64,000 nt of DNA from Halioxenophilus aromaticivorans (GTDB lineage: Bacteria > Pseudomonadota > Gammaproteobacteria > Pseudomonadales > Cellvibrionaceae). Positions 45,219-54,906 of this stretch are shown here, piece after piece. Location: the NCBI RefSeq assembly GCF_042850945.1, contig NZ_AP031496.1, forward strand, positions 930,001-994,000, written 5' to 3'. Numbering within the stretch: the stretch's first letter is position 1; each line of letters opens with the position of its first letter. The notes beneath the pieces are model-generated. The model was not told the origin of the DNA and ran no database searches. It worked only from the letters and a program-made list of their open reading frames with translations. The translations under genes were made by a program, and so were the position numbers.

Positions 45219-46253
45219 TTATTGCGTTTGCAAAAAGTGATCTCGGTATTCGCCTTGGCGTTTGAGCATCCAGCCAGGGTATTCCGCTGGTAAGGCACCA
45301 ACGGTATCCAATTGAACCAGCTCCTCTGCGCTTAGTGCGATGTTGGCCGCGCCGATGTTATCCAGTAATTGATCCTGTCGCTTCGCGCCGACAATAACAC
45401 TGGTCACCACTGGCTGATGTAACAACCAGGCTAGGGCAACCTGAGCCACGCTGCAGTCTTTGCTGGCAGCAATACCTTGCATCACTTCAATAATGTTGTA
45501 GGCTTTTTCTTTGTTGACCGGTGGAAAATCAAAGTTCTGCCGACGGCCGTCCTGGGCCTTGCCGGTACGATCGTACTTACCGGAAAGAAACCCTCCAGCC
45601 AGTGGGCTCCATACCATTAAACCTAGGCCTTCGGACTGCAACATGGGCGCAACTTCGCGCTCCAGATCGCGGCCGGCGATGGTGTAATACGCTTGCAGAG
45701 AGGTAATGGGCATAAGCTGCCGCGCCTGGGTAATGCCCACGGCTTTCATGATCTGCCAGGCCGCCCAGTTAGACAGACCCACGTAACGCAAGTGGCCCTG
45801 TTGTACCAGGTCATGTAACGCGTGCAGGGTTTCCTCCATGGGGGTGGCGGGGTCAAAGGCGTGAATTTGATAGAGGTCGATGTAGTCAGTGTTCAGGCGT
45901 TTTAGGCTGGCGTGCACCTGCTGGTATATATGGCCCCGGGATGCGCCGCGGGCATTGGGGCTGCTGCCCATCACACCGCCGCTTTTGGTGGCCAGCACCA
46001 CATCTTCGCGCGCCACCGGCGCCGATTTGATGGCCGCACCCAGTATCTCCTCGCTGGCTCCCTGGGCGTAGACATTGGCGGTGTCGATAAAGTTAATGCC
46101 TTGATCCAAGGCGGTATGCACTAGGGTGTTGGCCTCGGGCTGTCGTAATTGGCCAATCATGCCCCATAAACCTTCCGAGCCGCCGAAGGTCATAGTGCCT
46201 AGGCACATTTCAGAGACAAACAAACCACTGTTGCCAAGTCGTTTCGTTTTCAT
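45219..46253 (-). CDS. aldo/keto reductase
   Basis: This 344-aa NADPH-dependent TIM-barrel reductase has the AKR tetrad segments: NFIDTANVYAQGASEEILGA (Asp, Tyr), VLATKSGGVMG (Lys) and IDLYQIHAFDPATPMEETLH (His). The C-terminal cofactor site is SVIVGAKRQDQLLDNIGAAN. The YajO/YakC group is nearest. It is divergent from an AraC regulator gene, a common arrangement in which the regulator induces the reductase in response to an electrophile. Confidence 0.94.
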   Translation of the reverse strand: MKTKRLGNSGLFVSEMCLGTMTFGGSEGLWGMIGQLRQPEANTLVHTALDQGINFIDTANVYAQGASEEILGAAIKSAPVAREDVVLATKSGGVMGSSPNARGASRGHIYQQVHASLKRLNTDYIDLYQIHAFDPATPMEETLHALHDLVQQGHLRYVGLSNWAAWQIMKAVGITQARQLMPITSLQAYYTIAGRDLEREVAPMLQSEGLGLMVWSPLAGGFLSGKYDRTGKAQDGRRQNFDFPPVNKEKAYNIIEVMQGIAASKDCSVAQVALAWLLHQPVVTSVIVGAKRQDQLLDNIGAANIALSAEELVQLDTVGALPAEYPGWMLKRQGEYRDHFLQTQ

Positions 46254-46410
46254 ATTGGGTATCCTTCAGGTAAGTTGCTGTAAGCAGTAGGGATACCTTG
46301 CCATAGCGGTGTGTCCCGGCGGCAGTGCGATCATCGCAAAGGCTTGCCTATTTCTATCAAGCCGGGGCAAAACCACCCATGTATGGAGCAATTGGGATAG
46401 ACTCAGAGCC

Positions 46411-47319
46411 ATGGACAACATCGAGCACTTAATACCGATTACCCGTCAACTGTTTGAGCTTTACGGCCAAGAACCACCGTTGCCGGGCCTTAAAATTACC
46501 TACGCAGAAGCCCCCACGGGGCTTATTCGTGCGGTGTATCAACCGTCTCTATGCGTCGTGCTGCAAGGTGCCAAAAAAAGTGTGCTAGGAGACCAAACCT
46601 ACCATTACCAGGCGGGAGAGTGCCTGTTTGCCAGTGCCGATCTTCCGGTGAGCGCCAATATTTTGCAGGCATCGCCCCAGCAGCCCTATATTGCGTTCAG
46701 TATTGCTATCAACCCCAGCGTGGTTACCGAGCTGTGGTTACAGCAGCAGGCGCAAGCTAAGGGTGCCGGCGCTACTGCAAGCACGCAATCCGCAGGCACC
46801 AGCAGCCCGGCGTTAATCACCGCCAAATTGCCGCCCACCGTGCTAGACCCGCTCAGCCGCTTGTTGCAATTGGTGGGGGACGACGTTAACCAACCGGTGC
46901 TGGGCCCGTTGACCGAGCGAGAGTTGATTTGGCGCTTGCTGAGTACCGAATTAAAACCGGCCTTATGCCAGCTAGGTGTGGCCGATGGTTACAACGCAAG
47001 AATCAACACCGTTACTCAATATCTGCGCAATAATTACCAGGCTACAATAACCGTTGCTGAGCTGGCCGCCATGGCCAGTATGAGCGTGGCCAGTTTTCAT
47101 CGGCATTTTAAATCGGTTACCCAGCTCTCACCGGTGCAGTTTCAAAAGCGCATCCGCTTACACGAGGCGCGCCGGCAGTTGGTGGCGCAACAAGAAATTG
47201 CCGCCATCAGCTACGCCGTGGGCTACGACAGCCCATCGCAATTCAGCCGAGATTACCGCAAACATTTTGGTTTATCCCCACTGCAAGATCGGCAAGAGCT
47301 GTTAGCCGAAGTGGGTTGA
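46411..47319 (+). CDS. AraC family regulator divergent from an aldo/keto reductase
   Basis: The 302-aa protein has an N-terminal AraC_N-type effector domain (GLIRAVYQPSLCVVLQGAKK; AGECLFASADLPVSANILQA), common among regulators next to aldo/keto reductases. The C-terminal AraC double HTH has ITVAELAAMASMSVASFHRH, then AISYAVGYDSPSQFSRDYRK. ATG 46411 gives the standard N-terminus (MDNIEHLIPITRQLF). It probably activates the divergent aldo/keto reductase gene. The inducer is unknown. Confidence 0.92.
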   Translation: MDNIEHLIPITRQLFELYGQEPPLPGLKITYAEAPTGLIRAVYQPSLCVVLQGAKKSVLGDQTYHYQAGECLFASADLPVSANILQASPQQPYIAFSIAINPSVVTELWLQQQAQAKGAGATASTQSAGTSSPALITAKLPPTVLDPLSRLLQLVGDDVNQPVLGPLTERELIWRLLSTELKPALCQLGVADGYNARINTVTQYLRNNYQATITVAELAAMASMSVASFHRHFKSVTQLSPVQFQKRIRLHEARRQLVAQQEIAAISYAVGYDSPSQFSRDYRKHFGLSPLQDRQELLAEVG

Positions 47320-47824
47320 CCAGCAAGTCTAAACGTTGGGCGTGAAGCTTGCCGTGTTTCTCTCCGTTGAAGTAACACGCGCATGATTGCGCACCGCTTA
47401 CAAATTCAATAGCTCACTTCTAGTATTTTAAGCACATCCCTACACAGTGCTATCGTCTTCCAGAAACTTTTATCTCCGTGAACAATGTTGGCTTAAATTG
47501 TTTGATTTGTTCTGTTCGGGTTTTTATTTCGTTTTTTGCAAGCCAAGGCGCCGCCGCGCCAAAACCACTGTTTATATCGGGCCACTGTAACTACTTTGCC
47601 TATTTTATGGCAGAGTTTTCATGCTAGATTTGAATCGTCCCGGCAGAGGTTTTAAAAACAAACTAATAAAAGAATTTAATATTTCTGTTTATTCTTTGAG
47701 TTCAACAAAAATAATAAATGTGTTCAAAGGATCGGGCGTGCATCAATCGAAGACCTCCGGCCTACGCTGCGCGATTCGCAGTTTGGGTTGTTAATAATAA
47801 AAAATACAAAGATTGGAGTACCCT
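47320..47824. other. intergenic leader before the TonB receptor gene
   Basis: This 505-bp AT-rich gap has no supported gene. A short hairpin (CTGCG/CGCAG near 47765-47780) lies about 50 bp before the receptor start. No riboswitch of a class I recognise is visible. Confidence 0.45.
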
Positions 47825-50281
47825 ATGAAGCCTAGCTTTCGCAAAACACTCATTGCCAGCAGTGTCACCACCGCAATCAGCACTTTACCGATTCCTGCAT
47901 TTGCACAGTCCGATGCGTTGGCGGCATTGGAAGAAGTGGTTGTAACCGCTCGTCGTCGCGACGAAAGTTTACAAGACGTGCCGCTAACGGTTAACGCCGT
48001 TAGCGGCGAGCAAATTGCCGATTTAAATATCCGCGAATTCGAAGACTTAGAAGGCGTGGTGGCAGGGTTAACCTTGGCCACCGATAGCATTGCCCCTAAT
48101 GCCTCCATGCGCGGGGTTAAATACGATACCTTTGCCAGTGGTAACAATGCCACGGTGGAGTTCTACCTTAATGATGCGCCCTACGTTTCGGCCTCGGTTA
48201 TGCAGGCCATGTTCGATGTGGGTCAAATTGAGGTATTACATGGCCCCCAAGGAACATTGCGTGGCCGGGCGTCGCCTTCCGGTTCTATTACGTTGACCAG
48301 TGTTGAGCCATCGCTCAGCGAGTTTGAAGGTTACGTGGATGTCACTGGCACCGACATTGGCGGCGCTAATTTTAACGGCGCGGTTAGCGTTCCTGTGATT
48401 GAAGATGTGCTTGGCTTTCGACTGGCGGCGTTTTCTGAAGAAAACGAAATCACCCAGGTAAAAAATCTGCGCGGTGAGGAATCTGGCTACGAAGCCGATG
48501 GCTACCGCATTACCGCATTGTACGAACCTACCGATTTTCTCTCAGCAAAAGCCTACTACCAACAGTTTGAACCTACTCGCGGATTGGTTTACCAAGTGGA
48601 ATCCGCCTACCGGGCCGACCCCAGTAAAGCGCCGCCCAGTTTGTCTCGCGATATCAGCGCCAGCGATCGGTTAGGTACATCCTTCCGAGAAAGCAACGAG
48701 CAGGAACACCAGCGCCTTGGCGTAGAGTTATCGGTCGAGTTTGCCGGGCAGGCGTTAAAATACGTGTATTCTGATTCTGAGTTTACGTTAGATCGCACCT
48801 TGTCCGATGAATCCGGTGATGTTACCGGCGCACTGTTGCAAAACACCGACACTGCCATGTTAGAGGCTTGGTATTCCGTAGGCCAGAACACAAAAACCAC
48901 GCAAACCTCGGAGAGCCACGAGCTGCGTTTGCAATCCACCGAGCCATTGTTCGGATTTATGGATTACGTGGTGGGCGGGTTTAAGTTAGATGCTGTACCG
49001 GATACTCGGCTGCAAAACCCCACGTTGTTAGAGATAACCGATTTCGGCGTTTATACCACCACCAATACGGCCATTCGCAGTACCAACCGCGCCTTTGAGG
49101 AATCCTTTTACGGCAACCTAACGTTTCGGCTCGGTGAAGTTACTGAACTGTCTTTAGGTGGGCGATATATCGAATATCGCGAAGACCGTTTTTTAGATGT
49201 GGGTGTGGTGATCTTGGGCGAGGGGTCGGTGTTTGGCAATGATGGCCAATCCACCAACTATGCCGACATCTATTCAATGACGCTAAAACACAATTTTACA
49301 GATGACGTTATGGCCTATGCCAACTACGGTTCTGCGTGGCGTGGCCCGGCTGCTGCCATTGGTGATTTTAGCCCGTTGCAATCGGCCAACCAAGCGGAGT
49401 TTGCCCGCACCGAGCCAGAGGAATCGGGCTCGTTTGAATTGGGAGTTCGCTCAACCTTCATGGATGGCCGTCTGCGATTAAACGGCACCGTGTTTAAGCA
49501 AGGATTTGAAAACTATGTTTACCGCGCACCCGGTAGCGGAATTTATTACAACAATTATTCAGTTGCGGTTGACCCTAGCACCGGAGCGCTGAGTTTTAAC
49601 CCTAGTGTTACCCAACACAATTTTATTTCCGGCGTGGATATCGATGTGTTTGGTGTTGAGCTAGAAGCGCAATTTGTTGCCACAGAAAACCTACATTTCG
49701 GTGCGCAGTTGAGTTATTCGAAGGGTGAAATACAAGACGGAAAAATTCCCTGTAATGATTTAGATGGCGACGGCCAGCCGGATGGTTTCATTAACGGTGC
49801 TCCCAGCGTCGCCGATATCGAAGCCGTAAACGGCGGTAGCTACTTTGCCGGTGGCGAAAATGTTTCTGCCTGTGTTGTTAACTTTAGGGCCAACGATGCG
49901 CCGCTTTGGTTTGGTTCGTTTACTTCGGAGTACAATTTTGCGGTGGGTGATTTGAACGCCTACGTCAGAGGCCTATGGACTGTGTATGGTGATTCGGAAA
50001 ACGACCCCATCAACCCCCTGGACGACGTCGACAGCTACAGCCTGTTTAACCTATACGCGGGCATTGGTGACCCCAACAACGGCTGGGAAGTTAAGCTGTT
50101 TGCCAAGAATCTTTTCGATACCGAAGAAGTGCTGGAGCGGGAGCAGTTCCCGGGCTCGCTCGGTTATCGCCAAGTCAGTGGTGGTAATGTGGTGGGCCAA
50201 GTCACCTTGGATTCCGACTATCGCCTAATCCAAATTACCAAGCCGAGGGAAGTGGGCATTAACCTTCGGTACGCGTTTTAA
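47825..50281 (+). CDS. TonB-dependent receptor
   Basis: The 818-aa outer membrane transporter has a signal peptide (IASSVTTAISTLPIPAFAQ), a TonB-box-like EEVVVTARRRDESLQDVPL, a plug domain (IEVLHGPQGTLRGRASPSGS) and a beta-barrel ending YRLIQITKPREVGINLRYAF with terminal Phe. ATG 47825 has GGAG about 8 nt upstream. The TARRRxESLQDVP start and long barrel are typical of receptors in Sphingomonads and Cellvibrionales for plant-derived or complex organics. The ligand is not determined. A hairpin terminator follows. Confidence 0.94.
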   Translation: MKPSFRKTLIASSVTTAISTLPIPAFAQSDALAALEEVVVTARRRDESLQDVPLTVNAVSGEQIADLNIREFEDLEGVVAGLTLATDSIAPNASMRGVKYDTFASGNNATVEFYLNDAPYVSASVMQAMFDVGQIEVLHGPQGTLRGRASPSGSITLTSVEPSLSEFEGYVDVTGTDIGGANFNGAVSVPVIEDVLGFRLAAFSEENEITQVKNLRGEESGYEADGYRITALYEPTDFLSAKAYYQQFEPTRGLVYQVESAYRADPSKAPPSLSRDISASDRLGTSFRESNEQEHQRLGVELSVEFAGQALKYVYSDSEFTLDRTLSDESGDVTGALLQNTDTAMLEAWYSVGQNTKTTQTSESHELRLQSTEPLFGFMDYVVGGFKLDAVPDTRLQNPTLLEITDFGVYTTTNTAIRSTNRAFEESFYGNLTFRLGEVTELSLGGRYIEYREDRFLDVGVVILGEGSVFGNDGQSTNYADIYSMTLKHNFTDDVMAYANYGSAWRGPAAAIGDFSPLQSANQAEFARTEPEESGSFELGVRSTFMDGRLRLNGTVFKQGFENYVYRAPGSGIYYNNYSVAVDPSTGALSFNPSVTQHNFISGVDIDVFGVELEAQFVATENLHFGAQLSYSKGEIQDGKIPCNDLDGDGQPDGFINGAPSVADIEAVNGGSYFAGGENVSACVVNFRANDAPLWFGSFTSEYNFAVGDLNAYVRGLWTVYGDSENDPINPLDDVDSYSLFNLYAGIGDPNNGWEVKLFAKNLFDTEEVLEREQFPGSLGYRQVSGGNVVGQVTLDSDYRLIQITKPREVGINLRYAF

Positions 50282-50320
50282 CGTTTCCCTCAATTCACTT
50301 CTCAATTTGCTTCTCGCTTT

Positions 50321-50355
50321 GCCCGGTAGGCCGTTACGGCTACCGGGCCCTTCTT
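50321..50355 (+). terminator. terminator after the TonB receptor gene
   Basis: GCCCGGTAG (50321-50329) pairs with CTACCGGGC (50340-50348) and is followed by CCTTCTTT. It lies 40 bp after the receptor stop codon. Confidence 0.65.
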
Positions 50356-50487
50356 TAAATGTAAGTTGGAGTGCAAATTTTCTGTAATGTATATGAAATA
50401 TAACTGTCACAAAATGCGGCGATTGCACGCTAAACAACCTTTAAAGTGCTAAATTTGCGTTATATCGCATTTCTTTGCTGTGAAGCC

Positions 50488-50515
50488 TTGAATATTCGAA
50501 TTCGGTGTATATACT
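50488..50515 (+). promoter_or_regulatory. sigma-70 promoter of the small lysine-rich gene
   Basis: TTGAAT (50488-50493) and TATACT (50510-50515) are separated by 16 bp, about 70 bp before the start codon of the 41-aa gene. Both hexamers are near consensus, suggesting strong transcription. Confidence 0.65.
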
Positions 50516-50587
50516 GCGCCTATCGTTCGTAATTAATGCGGACGAACTTACACTTGTTGTTTTAATTATTATAGAGAGGTCACTTCC

Positions 50588-50713
50588 ATGGCTAAGAAAG
50601 CTTCAAAAAAAGTAGTATCACTGAAAAAAGAAATCAAAGCTCGTAAGGCTAAAGTTGCTAAGCAAACCGGCAAAATCAAAAAGCTGAAAAAGCAACTGAA
50701 AAAAGCGGCATAA
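50588..50713 (+). CDS. 41-aa lysine-rich basic small protein
   Basis: The product starts MAKKASKKVVSLKKEIKARK and ends KLKKQLKKAA. About 18 of its 41 residues are Lys and it has no acidic run, so it should bind nucleic acid or ribosomes, and the heptad-like Leu/Ile/Val spacing suggests one long amphipathic helix. GAGAGG precedes ATG 50588, a near-consensus promoter lies at 50488-50515, and a strong terminator at 50738-50769. It is thus an independent, probably abundant transcript. It is too short for most gene callers. I know no named family; histone-H1-like or ribosome-associated roles are guesses. Confidence 0.85.
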   Translation: MAKKASKKVVSLKKEIKARKAKVAKQTGKIKKLKKQLKKAA

Positions 50714-50737
50714 TTGCGCTAAATCAGTTTTCAAAAA

Positions 50738-50769
50738 ACGGGCAGGGTGCAAACCCTGCCCGTTTTTTT
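50738..50769 (+). terminator. rho-independent terminator of the small lysine-rich gene
   Basis: ACGGGCAGGGT (50738-50748) pairs perfectly with ACCCTGCCCGT (50753-50763) around GCAA and is followed by a T-run to 50769. Confidence 0.93.
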
Positions 50770-51151
50770 GTGCCCAGAATTTGACTAATTGATTTTCATC
50801 CGTGCTTGCACCCTTGCCGCGCCTCGAAGCTATCGTCGCCAGATGGGCGTTGACTAAGCAGTTACCTTACGCCGGCTAGCCACCCTTGCCGCGAATGAGA
50901 GCAGACGCTAATACGTGATGGGTGTGTGAATAAAGGTCAATTTTTGGTAATTCTTCCGGTCGTCATATTTCAGTAGGATAATTTTGTAAGTATTAAGAAA
51001 CTCGCTGTCGTTTGCAGGTATTGCAAGCATGCTGAGTCCTAGGGCCTACACGAATTCGGAGCCTCCAGCAGTGGTGCCAAATTAGTGTTAACAGGCCCCT
51101 ATAGGTTAAATTACCCGCCGCCTTGCAGAATTAACACAATAAGGAATCATT
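50770..51151. other. intergenic leader before the second TonB receptor gene
   Basis: This 380-bp gap holds no supported gene and no clear repeat. AAGGA lies 6 nt before the GTG start at 51152. Confidence 0.45.
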
Positions 51152-53206
51152 GTGACCTTGACTTGCCCACGGTTGACCTTGCTGCTAACCAGCCTTGCCG
51201 CGCACACCGCGCTGGCTGACGGAGTCCACATTGAAGAAATCAACGTGATTGGTCGTCATGTTGAAACCGCCACCACGGCCTCCCACGGGCAAATCAGTGG
51301 TGAGCAGTTGGGCCAACGGCCCATTTTGCGCACCGGAGAGATATTGGAAGTTGTACCGGGGTTAGTAGCAACCCAGCACAGTGGCAGTGGCAAGGCAAAC
51401 CAATACTTTTTGCGTGGTTTTAACTTGGATCACGGCACAGACTTCTCCACCACCGTGGATGCCATGCCGGTAAATATGCCCAGCCATGGCCACGGCCAAG
51501 GCTATGCCGATCTCAATTTTATTATCCCGGAGCTAGTCGCCTCCATCGCCTATAAAAAGGGCGCCTACTACGCCGATTTGGCGGATTTCTCTGGCACCGG
51601 CGGCGCACAGGTGCGCAGTGTTAATTACCTGAACGACTCGCAACTAGAGCTGGGGGTGGGCAACTACAACCACCGCCGGTTGCTGGCCACTGGCAGCCTG
51701 TTGTCCGCCGGCGGGGCGGAGTTTATTTATGGCTTGGAAGCACAGAAATACGACGGCCCTTGGGATGATATCAGCGAGGATGTGGATAAAAAGAATCTGT
51801 GGTTAAAGCAGGTTTGGGGTGACGAAGAAAATTTGCTATCCATCACCGCCATGGCCTACCAAAACAGTTGGAACTCCGCCGATCAAATTCCTCGCAGGGC
51901 AGTTCAGCAAGGGATTATTTCTGATTTAGGATCTATCGATACTACGTTAGGGGGCGAATCCAACCGTTACAGTTTGTCCGGCCACTGGTTAAAAACCGGT
52001 AGCGATTCCGTACTCGACGTCAACCTATACGCCATTGGCTACGATATGAATTTGTGGTCGAATTTTACCTACTTCACCCAGCCCCAGGGCGATCAGTTTG
52101 AGCAGGTAGATGACCGAACCATTGCCGGTTGGGATGCCCGCTACGCGCTCAACAGTGAATTTAATTCGCTGTCCATGACGAACACGTTTGGTAGCCAACT
52201 ACGCCACGATGACATCGACCAAGTTGGCCTATTTGCCAGCAATCAGCGGGTGAGAACCGGCGTGTTCCGCCAGGACGAAGTGCAACAAACCAGCCTCGGT
52301 TGGTACTGGCAGAATCGCTTGCAGTGGTCAGAAAAACTCAGCACCACCTTAGGCGTACGCTACGACCGCTATTGGTTTGATGTTAACGCTTTGGCCGCTG
52401 CAGACCCGTCTACCTTGGCGGTTAACAGCGGCGATAGCAGCGACGATATTGTGACCGGATCATTTAATGTCGCCTATCAATTTAATTCGCATCTCAATGG
52501 ATTTTTTAGTGTTGGCCAGGGTTTCCACAGTAACGATGCGCGGGGTACCTCCATACAACGAGACCCTGTTACCGGTGAAACGGTAGACCCCGTCGATCCG
52601 CTGGTGCCGACCTTGGGCTATGAGCTGGGCCTACGCAATGTGGTGAGTAATAATATTGAGCTGTCGGCGGCGCTTTGGTATTTAGAAGTAGATTCCGAGC
52701 TTTTATTTGTGGGCGATGCCGGCACCACCGAAGACACTGGCGTGGGCAGCGAGCGCACCGGGCTGGAGCTAACACTGTACGCGCGCTTGGGCGAAAAGCA
52801 CCTGGTCGACGTTGAGTACAGTTATACCGATGCCCAGTTTGTGCAGCCATTGGACGGCTCGCGGGATATTCCCGGCGCCTTGCAAGATGTCTTTAGCTTG
52901 GGCCTCAACACCCAGTGGACGGAACAATTTTATACTCACCTGCGGGTTCGGCATTTTGGCGATTACGCTTTGGATGGCGGCGCCCAGGCAGAGCCCAGTA
53001 CCTTGGTGAACCTGAGGGCAGGCATGCAGTTTAACGAGCGGTGGCAGGCCAAACTGGATATTCTTAACCTGTTGGATGCCGACGACGCCGATATCACCTA
53101 TTACTATGCCTCCCAGCTGCAAACAGAAGCGCAGTCGGTGGATGATATTCATTACCACGTTTTTGAGCCAAGGGCCTTTCGCTTATCGGTTGGGTATCAT
53201 TTTTAA
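51152..53206 (+). CDS. TonB-dependent receptor (FLRGFNLDHGTDF subgroup)
   Basis: This 684-aa outer membrane receptor has a signal peptide (LLLTSLAAHTALADG), an IEEINVIGRH TonB-box region, and a plug with GEILEVVPGLVATQHSGSGK, then NQYFLRGFNLDHGTDFSTTV and VNMPSHGHGQGYADLNFIIP. This HGHGQGY subgroup often lies in marine gammaproteobacteria. The barrel ends VFEPRAFRLSVGYHF. The start is GTG 51152 with AAGGA upstream. Several His in the plug (PSHGHGQG) hint at metal-related substrates, but the ligand is unknown. Confidence 0.93.
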   Translation: MTLTCPRLTLLLTSLAAHTALADGVHIEEINVIGRHVETATTASHGQISGEQLGQRPILRTGEILEVVPGLVATQHSGSGKANQYFLRGFNLDHGTDFSTTVDAMPVNMPSHGHGQGYADLNFIIPELVASIAYKKGAYYADLADFSGTGGAQVRSVNYLNDSQLELGVGNYNHRRLLATGSLLSAGGAEFIYGLEAQKYDGPWDDISEDVDKKNLWLKQVWGDEENLLSITAMAYQNSWNSADQIPRRAVQQGIISDLGSIDTTLGGESNRYSLSGHWLKTGSDSVLDVNLYAIGYDMNLWSNFTYFTQPQGDQFEQVDDRTIAGWDARYALNSEFNSLSMTNTFGSQLRHDDIDQVGLFASNQRVRTGVFRQDEVQQTSLGWYWQNRLQWSEKLSTTLGVRYDRYWFDVNALAAADPSTLAVNSGDSSDDIVTGSFNVAYQFNSHLNGFFSVGQGFHSNDARGTSIQRDPVTGETVDPVDPLVPTLGYELGLRNVVSNNIELSAALWYLEVDSELLFVGDAGTTEDTGVGSERTGLELTLYARLGEKHLVDVEYSYTDAQFVQPLDGSRDIPGALQDVFSLGLNTQWTEQFYTHLRVRHFGDYALDGGAQAEPSTLVNLRAGMQFNERWQAKLDILNLLDADDADITYYYASQLQTEAQSVDDIHYHVFEPRAFRLSVGYHF

Positions 53207-53260
53207 AATGTTATTTTAATTTGTAAGCTTTTCTAGTGCAGGGCCCCGGCCAGGGGTAAT

Positions 53261-54163
53261 TCAAACATTATCCCAATAGGGCGGTTGGCCAAAATAGCCG
53301 CTTAAGAATTCTAAAAATACTTTAAGCTTGGCCGCCATCAATTTGCGGTGGGGGTAGGTGGCGTATAAACCCATGGGTGCCGGCTCGTACTGTGGTAACA
53401 GTATTTTAAGTGTTCCGGCTTGTAATTCTCGCCAAATAATAAACGTGGGTTGTAACGCGTAGCCAAGGCCGGCCACCGCCGCTGCGGTTAATACCTCGCC
53501 GTTGTTGGCCACAAAGTTGGATTGTTTTTGGCTTAGTGCCAGCAGCAGTGCGGAATCTTTAGGGTGGTTATTCATATAGCTGTAGCTGAGATAATGGCCG
53601 CTGATTAAATCCTCCGGTTGTTCCGGAATGCCGTATTGTTCAAGGTAGCTTGGCGATGCGCACAGCACCAAGCGCATGGGGGCTACCTTGCGGGCGATCA
53701 TGGACGAATCTTTCAAATAACCAATTCGCAGGGCTAAATCAAAGCCTTCTTCGACCACGTCGATAGTGCGGTCGTTGAGCTGCAAATCGATATTGACCGC
53801 GCTGTGCAACTTTTTAAAATCATTGAGCAGTGGCGCCAGGTGCAAGGTAGAAAACGACACCGGCGCGCTGAGCTTTAACACCCCTTGGGCCTGGCTATGC
53901 AATTGGCCCAGGTGGTTTTCCATATCCTGCAGGTTTTCCAGTATCAACTGAGCGTGTTGTAGGCACTGCTCGCCTGCCTCGGTGAGGTGAATGCGCCGGG
54001 TGGTACGGTTAAATAGGCGCTCCCCGATGTACTCCTCAAGCTGCGCTACGTATTTGCTCACCAGTTGATTCGAGGTATCTAACTTAGCCGCCGCTTTGGT
54101 AAAGCTGCCCTCTGCGGCCACTGCGGTAAATGCCTGCAATGCGTCGAACCGGTCCATCTCCAC
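53261..54163 (-). CDS. LysR family regulator divergent from doxX/yqjG
   Basis: The 300-aa protein has the winged helix FTAVAAEGSFTKAAAKLDTS, NQLVSKYVAQLEEYIGERLF, and an effector domain with DLALRIGYLKDSSMIARKVA. It is of the CrgA-like group that often regulates divergent stress genes. ATG 54163 (MEMDRF) has a second ATG two codons on. A perfect 8-bp inverted repeat at 54187-54211 sits between it and the DoxX/YqjG genes, so it probably controls these and itself. Confidence 0.93.
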   Translation of the reverse strand: MEMDRFDALQAFTAVAAEGSFTKAAAKLDTSNQLVSKYVAQLEEYIGERLFNRTTRRIHLTEAGEQCLQHAQLILENLQDMENHLGQLHSQAQGVLKLSAPVSFSTLHLAPLLNDFKKLHSAVNIDLQLNDRTIDVVEEGFDLALRIGYLKDSSMIARKVAPMRLVLCASPSYLEQYGIPEQPEDLISGHYLSYSYMNNHPKDSALLLALSQKQSNFVANNGEVLTAAAVAGLGYALQPTFIIWRELQAGTLKILLPQYEPAPMGLYATYPHRKLMAAKLKVFLEFLSGYFGQPPYWDNV

Positions 54164-54186
54164 TCCTATCTACGCTATTGTCAATA

Positions 54187-54211
54187 TTTTGTTGGTAATA
54201 ATACAACAAAA
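54187..54211. promoter_or_regulatory. LysR-type operator candidate
   Basis: TTTTGTTG (54187-54194) and CAACAAAA (54204-54211) form a perfect 8-bp inverted repeat with 9 bp between, 24 bp before the divergent LysR start. This is the size and A/T-rich form of a LysR site. Confidence 0.65.
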
Positions 54212-54300
54212 CCACCGTTTATCTTTACTTTGGAGGTTATTAATCTGTGTTCATCGGTTAGCGCAGAGGGCGCACCACACAAATCCAGAGGAATTCCGAC

Positions 54301-54786
54301 ATGAACCGCATTATCAATACCGTTTTATCCAGCAACGCAGGCGCAGGCGCTTTAATTCTGCGCGTACCCGTGGGCATTGTTTTGGCCGCCCACGGCAGCC
54401 AAAAATTATTTGGTTGGTTCGGTGGTTATGGCCTGGAAGGCACCGGCCAGTGGATGGCCAGCATCGGCATAGAGCCGGGCTTTGCAATGGCCCTGCTGGC
54501 CGGCAGCGCAGAGTTTTTTGGTGGTTTGGCTTTGGCGCTGGGTTTGTTAACCCGTCCTGCAGCGGTGGTGACTGCTTTCACCATGCTAGTGGCCATTTTT
54601 AGTGTGCACTTTAGCAACGGCTTGTTTTTAACCAACAACGGCTATGAATACGCACTGAGCTTATTTGCCGCCACAGCGGCCCTAGCAGTGCAAGGCGCGG
54701 GCAGTGTGTCGGTGGATCGATGGTTAACACATCGCTCGGGCCAGCCACGCAACAGCAACGCGGCCTCTATACCTGCGGCAGCTTAA
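54301..54786 (+). CDS. DoxX family membrane protein
   Basis: The 161-aa four-helix membrane protein has ALILRVPVGIVLAAHGSQKL, LFGWFGGYGLEGTGQWM (the DoxX signature), FFGGLALALGLLTRPAAVVT, and a last segment AFTMLVAIFSVHF. GAGGAATT precedes ATG 54301. DoxX proteins act at the cytoplasmic membrane in thiol or quinone stress. It lies 120 bp before yqjG and divergent from LysR. Such LysR-DoxX-YqjG sets are common in proteobacteria and point to quinone/electrophile defence. Confidence 0.92.
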   Translation: MNRIINTVLSSNAGAGALILRVPVGIVLAAHGSQKLFGWFGGYGLEGTGQWMASIGIEPGFAMALLAGSAEFFGGLALALGLLTRPAAVVTAFTMLVAIFSVHFSNGLFLTNNGYEYALSLFAATAALAVQGAGSVSVDRWLTHRSGQPRNSNAASIPAAA

Positions 54787-54906
54787 TCCCACCTCTTAGC
54801 CCCATGAGTTTGTATGCGCCCGGCCTGTACCCGGCGCTTTTCGAGCTTTGTTTTTAGGTGCGGCTACCTCGAAGAGTTAGCTCGATGCAAAAAATAGGAG
54901 ACAGTT

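Noticed and set aside
51000..51151. Possible cobalamin or other riboswitch before the second TonB receptor
   Set aside because: No B12-box or other conserved riboswitch core could be found in this stretch.
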